Below, in pieces: positions 59,264 through 62,200 of a DNA stretch of 64,000 bases. Every line of letters begins with the position of its first letter. Position 1 is the first letter of the stretch. The DNA comes from Yponomeuta sedellus (lineage: Eukaryota; Arthropoda; Insecta; Lepidoptera; Yponomeutidae). A program made the translations under genes and the position numbers. The notes beneath the pieces are model-generated. The model was given only the letters and a program-made list of their open reading frames with translations. It had not been told where the DNA came from and ran no database searches. The stretch spans positions 6,893,822 through 6,957,821 of the forward strand of contig OW203751.1 of assembly GCA_934045075.1 (NCBI GenBank), written 5' to 3'.

Positions 59264-62200
59264 CACAAGAGAACTGCTTCAATATTTATTTCTAGCGAAA
59301 AGAATAGTTAGTGCATTAAAAATAAAAATAGTATAATCATGTGGGGTACAGTGATATCGTTCCGATGTAAAACCTAACTGCAAAGTAGGTAGTCGGGGCT
59401 GTAAGTGATGCAATTTGCTTAAGCCAGATGTCGCTGCCTGTACGTAATACAGAGAATAGTGTAGAGGTTCGAAATTTCACTGATGCCGGTGAGTCGCCCA
59501 TTGGCTCAATTGGTAGAGCGCTGGCACATATAGCCAGAGGTTGCGGGTTCGAATCCCGGCATGGGTGAAATTTTTAGCCTCTAAATAGGTTTTTAAATTT
59601 GTCCTTAGCACTGGTTAGTGCATTAAAAATAAAAATAGTATAAGAATAGTTACAAATGCAATGTCTTTCGGATTCCGTTTCAATTACAAAATATTCCAAT
59701 ATACTTCATGTACACCTACCTACCTACTCTCTTCATCTTTCAGTTCTATCCATCCCAAGGTTGTCTGGAAGAGATCGCTTTTAGCGATAAGACCGCCAAT
59801 CGTATACGGCAATAGTTAGATATGTAAGCCTTATTACGTAATTTGTTTTCTAGTGTGTACAATAAAGAGTTCTAATCTAATCTTATTACCAACAAAATGT
59901 GAATTAAATCGATCAATCAGTCTGTACTTCGAGGTATTTTGCACAAATTTAAAATAATTTTGGGCAAATGTTTTCAACCTTCGTTAAACTCAAGTTTATT
60001 ACTGAAATGTAGGTTTTTTGTGTATAACAAAATGTGGCCTCTCTTATGACGACATTCGCAAAGCGGTGCGCAGTGACTGGAAGAGGAGAGCCGAAGATCA
60101 GGCTCAGGGACGTGTCTTGGGAGAGGCCTATGTCCAGCAGTGGACCAGGGTTCGAAAGGATAATTATCTGTAATAATTATCAAGATAAAAATAGCTCGAC
60201 AACTATCAATTAATAAATCGTTTATGCAAAGCAAACAAAACCAAGCAGCAAGATCTTAGTTCGCTATTTATTAGGATTAGGTCTACAAATAAGTTCTACT
60301 GCAGCTACAGCAGCAACACAGCCAATGGAAATAGAATCATCATCGGATGAAGATAATATTCCTTTGGCATCTTTGGTCAATCCAATTTAATAATATTTAG
60401 AATGTCGCTTCTGATGGACAGTTTTTAATTTAATTAATGTTAATTTGTGTTGGATTTTAATAAATGTTGATAAAATTTATTTCTTTTTCTTAGAATTGGC
60501 CAAATTATAATGTATTTGTTGTGAAACAATATAGCAAATTAATTTCTTACACGGGTTGAAATTACATACATACATAACCTCACGCCTGTATCCCAGAGTG
60601 GTAGGCAGAGACCAGGGACTGCCACTTGCCACGAAATATAGCAAATTAATTTCTTACACGGGTTAAAATTACATACATACATAACCTCACGCCTGTATCC
60701 CAGAGTGGTAGGCAGAGACCAGGGACTGCCACTTGCCACGATCCTGGCCGATCACCTTCGCTTCATCAACGTTCATAAGTCGTTGCATGCACGCACGCCG
60801 GTTCCGGGTACTTATATCTTTCCCTTTGCTAATACATCCCCTATTTGGTCGATGTAAGTCCGTCTGGGACGTCCCTTACCAGACATTCGCAATATATATT
60901 TGTTTCGTCAATCTTTCTTCCTTCATTCTCTCCACATGTCCGAACCAACGCAACATTCCTTTCTCAATTCTAGTCACTACATCCTCTTTCAGTCCACAAC
61001 GATATCAGATAATTATCGGATAGCGTAATTATCTTGATAATTTCGAGTCTTGCTGTGGACTGAGACCAGCTGATTATGATGACGGTGATGATCTAATGAA
61101 TGTATTTTCGTTCCAGGCCACTTCGTCTCAGAGCACTACATGTTCAGGAAGGGATTCGAGACGTACTCGTACTACGGTCCGCTGAATTGGATCACGTTCA
61201 ACGTGGGTTATCATATGGAGCATCACGACTTCCCAGCGGTGCCTGGCAGAAGGTTACCTGAGGTGAGATAAGATTAAAATGACACGACATGGATGTTATA
61301 TTCTTTTTAATGCACGAACCCGTGGACAATTTTAAAACCCTATTTAGAGGCTAAAAATTTCACCCATGCCGGGTGCTACCTTTCATGTCGTGTCGAATTT
61401 TAAAACCCTATTTAGTGGCTAAAAACTCCACCCATGCCGGGACTCGAACCCGCGACCTCTGGCTAACCGTGCCAGCGCTCTCCCAACTGCTCAGTTGGGA
61501 GAGCGCTGAGCTAATGGGCGACTCACCGGCATCAGTGAAATTTCGAACCTCTTTACAATACTCTCTGTATTACGTACAGACAGCACCCGGCATGGGTGGA
61601 ATTTTTAGCCTCTAAATAAGTTTTTAAAATACGACATGAATGATTAAGATGACTTGAGAAAAGATGGTCAGTGTGGAGTTTTTTTTCCGTTGCCTTTTTC
61701 TCCGCTTCAATACGGCCCGAAGGCCATTCAGTAAACAGAATGTGAATTCATTACGTGCAAATAAATTGATTTGATTGTTAGATTGAGGGATGGAGGAGTG
61801 CAAGGAGGATTGATGGGTGGGTGGATGGTTGAACGAATGGTTGAACGGATGGAGGAGTGAATGGTTGAGCGGATGGTCGGGTGAATGGTTGAACAGATAG
61901 AGGGGTGATTGGAGGGAGGAGTGAAGTGGTTTATTGATAGACGAATTGAGGGTTAAATGGCTAAACTGATAGAGGGGTAAATAGTTGTACAGATAGAGGG
62001 GTGAATGGTTGAACGAGTGGTTAGGTGAATGGTAGAACGGATGGAGGGGTGAGTGGTTAAATGTATGGAGGGGTGAATGGTTTAACGGATGGAGGGGTGA
62101 ATAGTTTAACGGATGAAGGGGTGAATGGTTGAATGGAATATCCTCACCAACCCTAGGCAGCAGCAGCTGAGCCACTACCGTTCGCCTTATTTTATAATAC

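Noticed and set aside
59500..59570. tRNA gene (A and B boxes present)
   Set aside because: The same sequence with the same flanks recurs more than ten times with a SINE tail, and the acceptor stem does not close, so these are SINE heads. The same applies to 792, 7199 and 43600.
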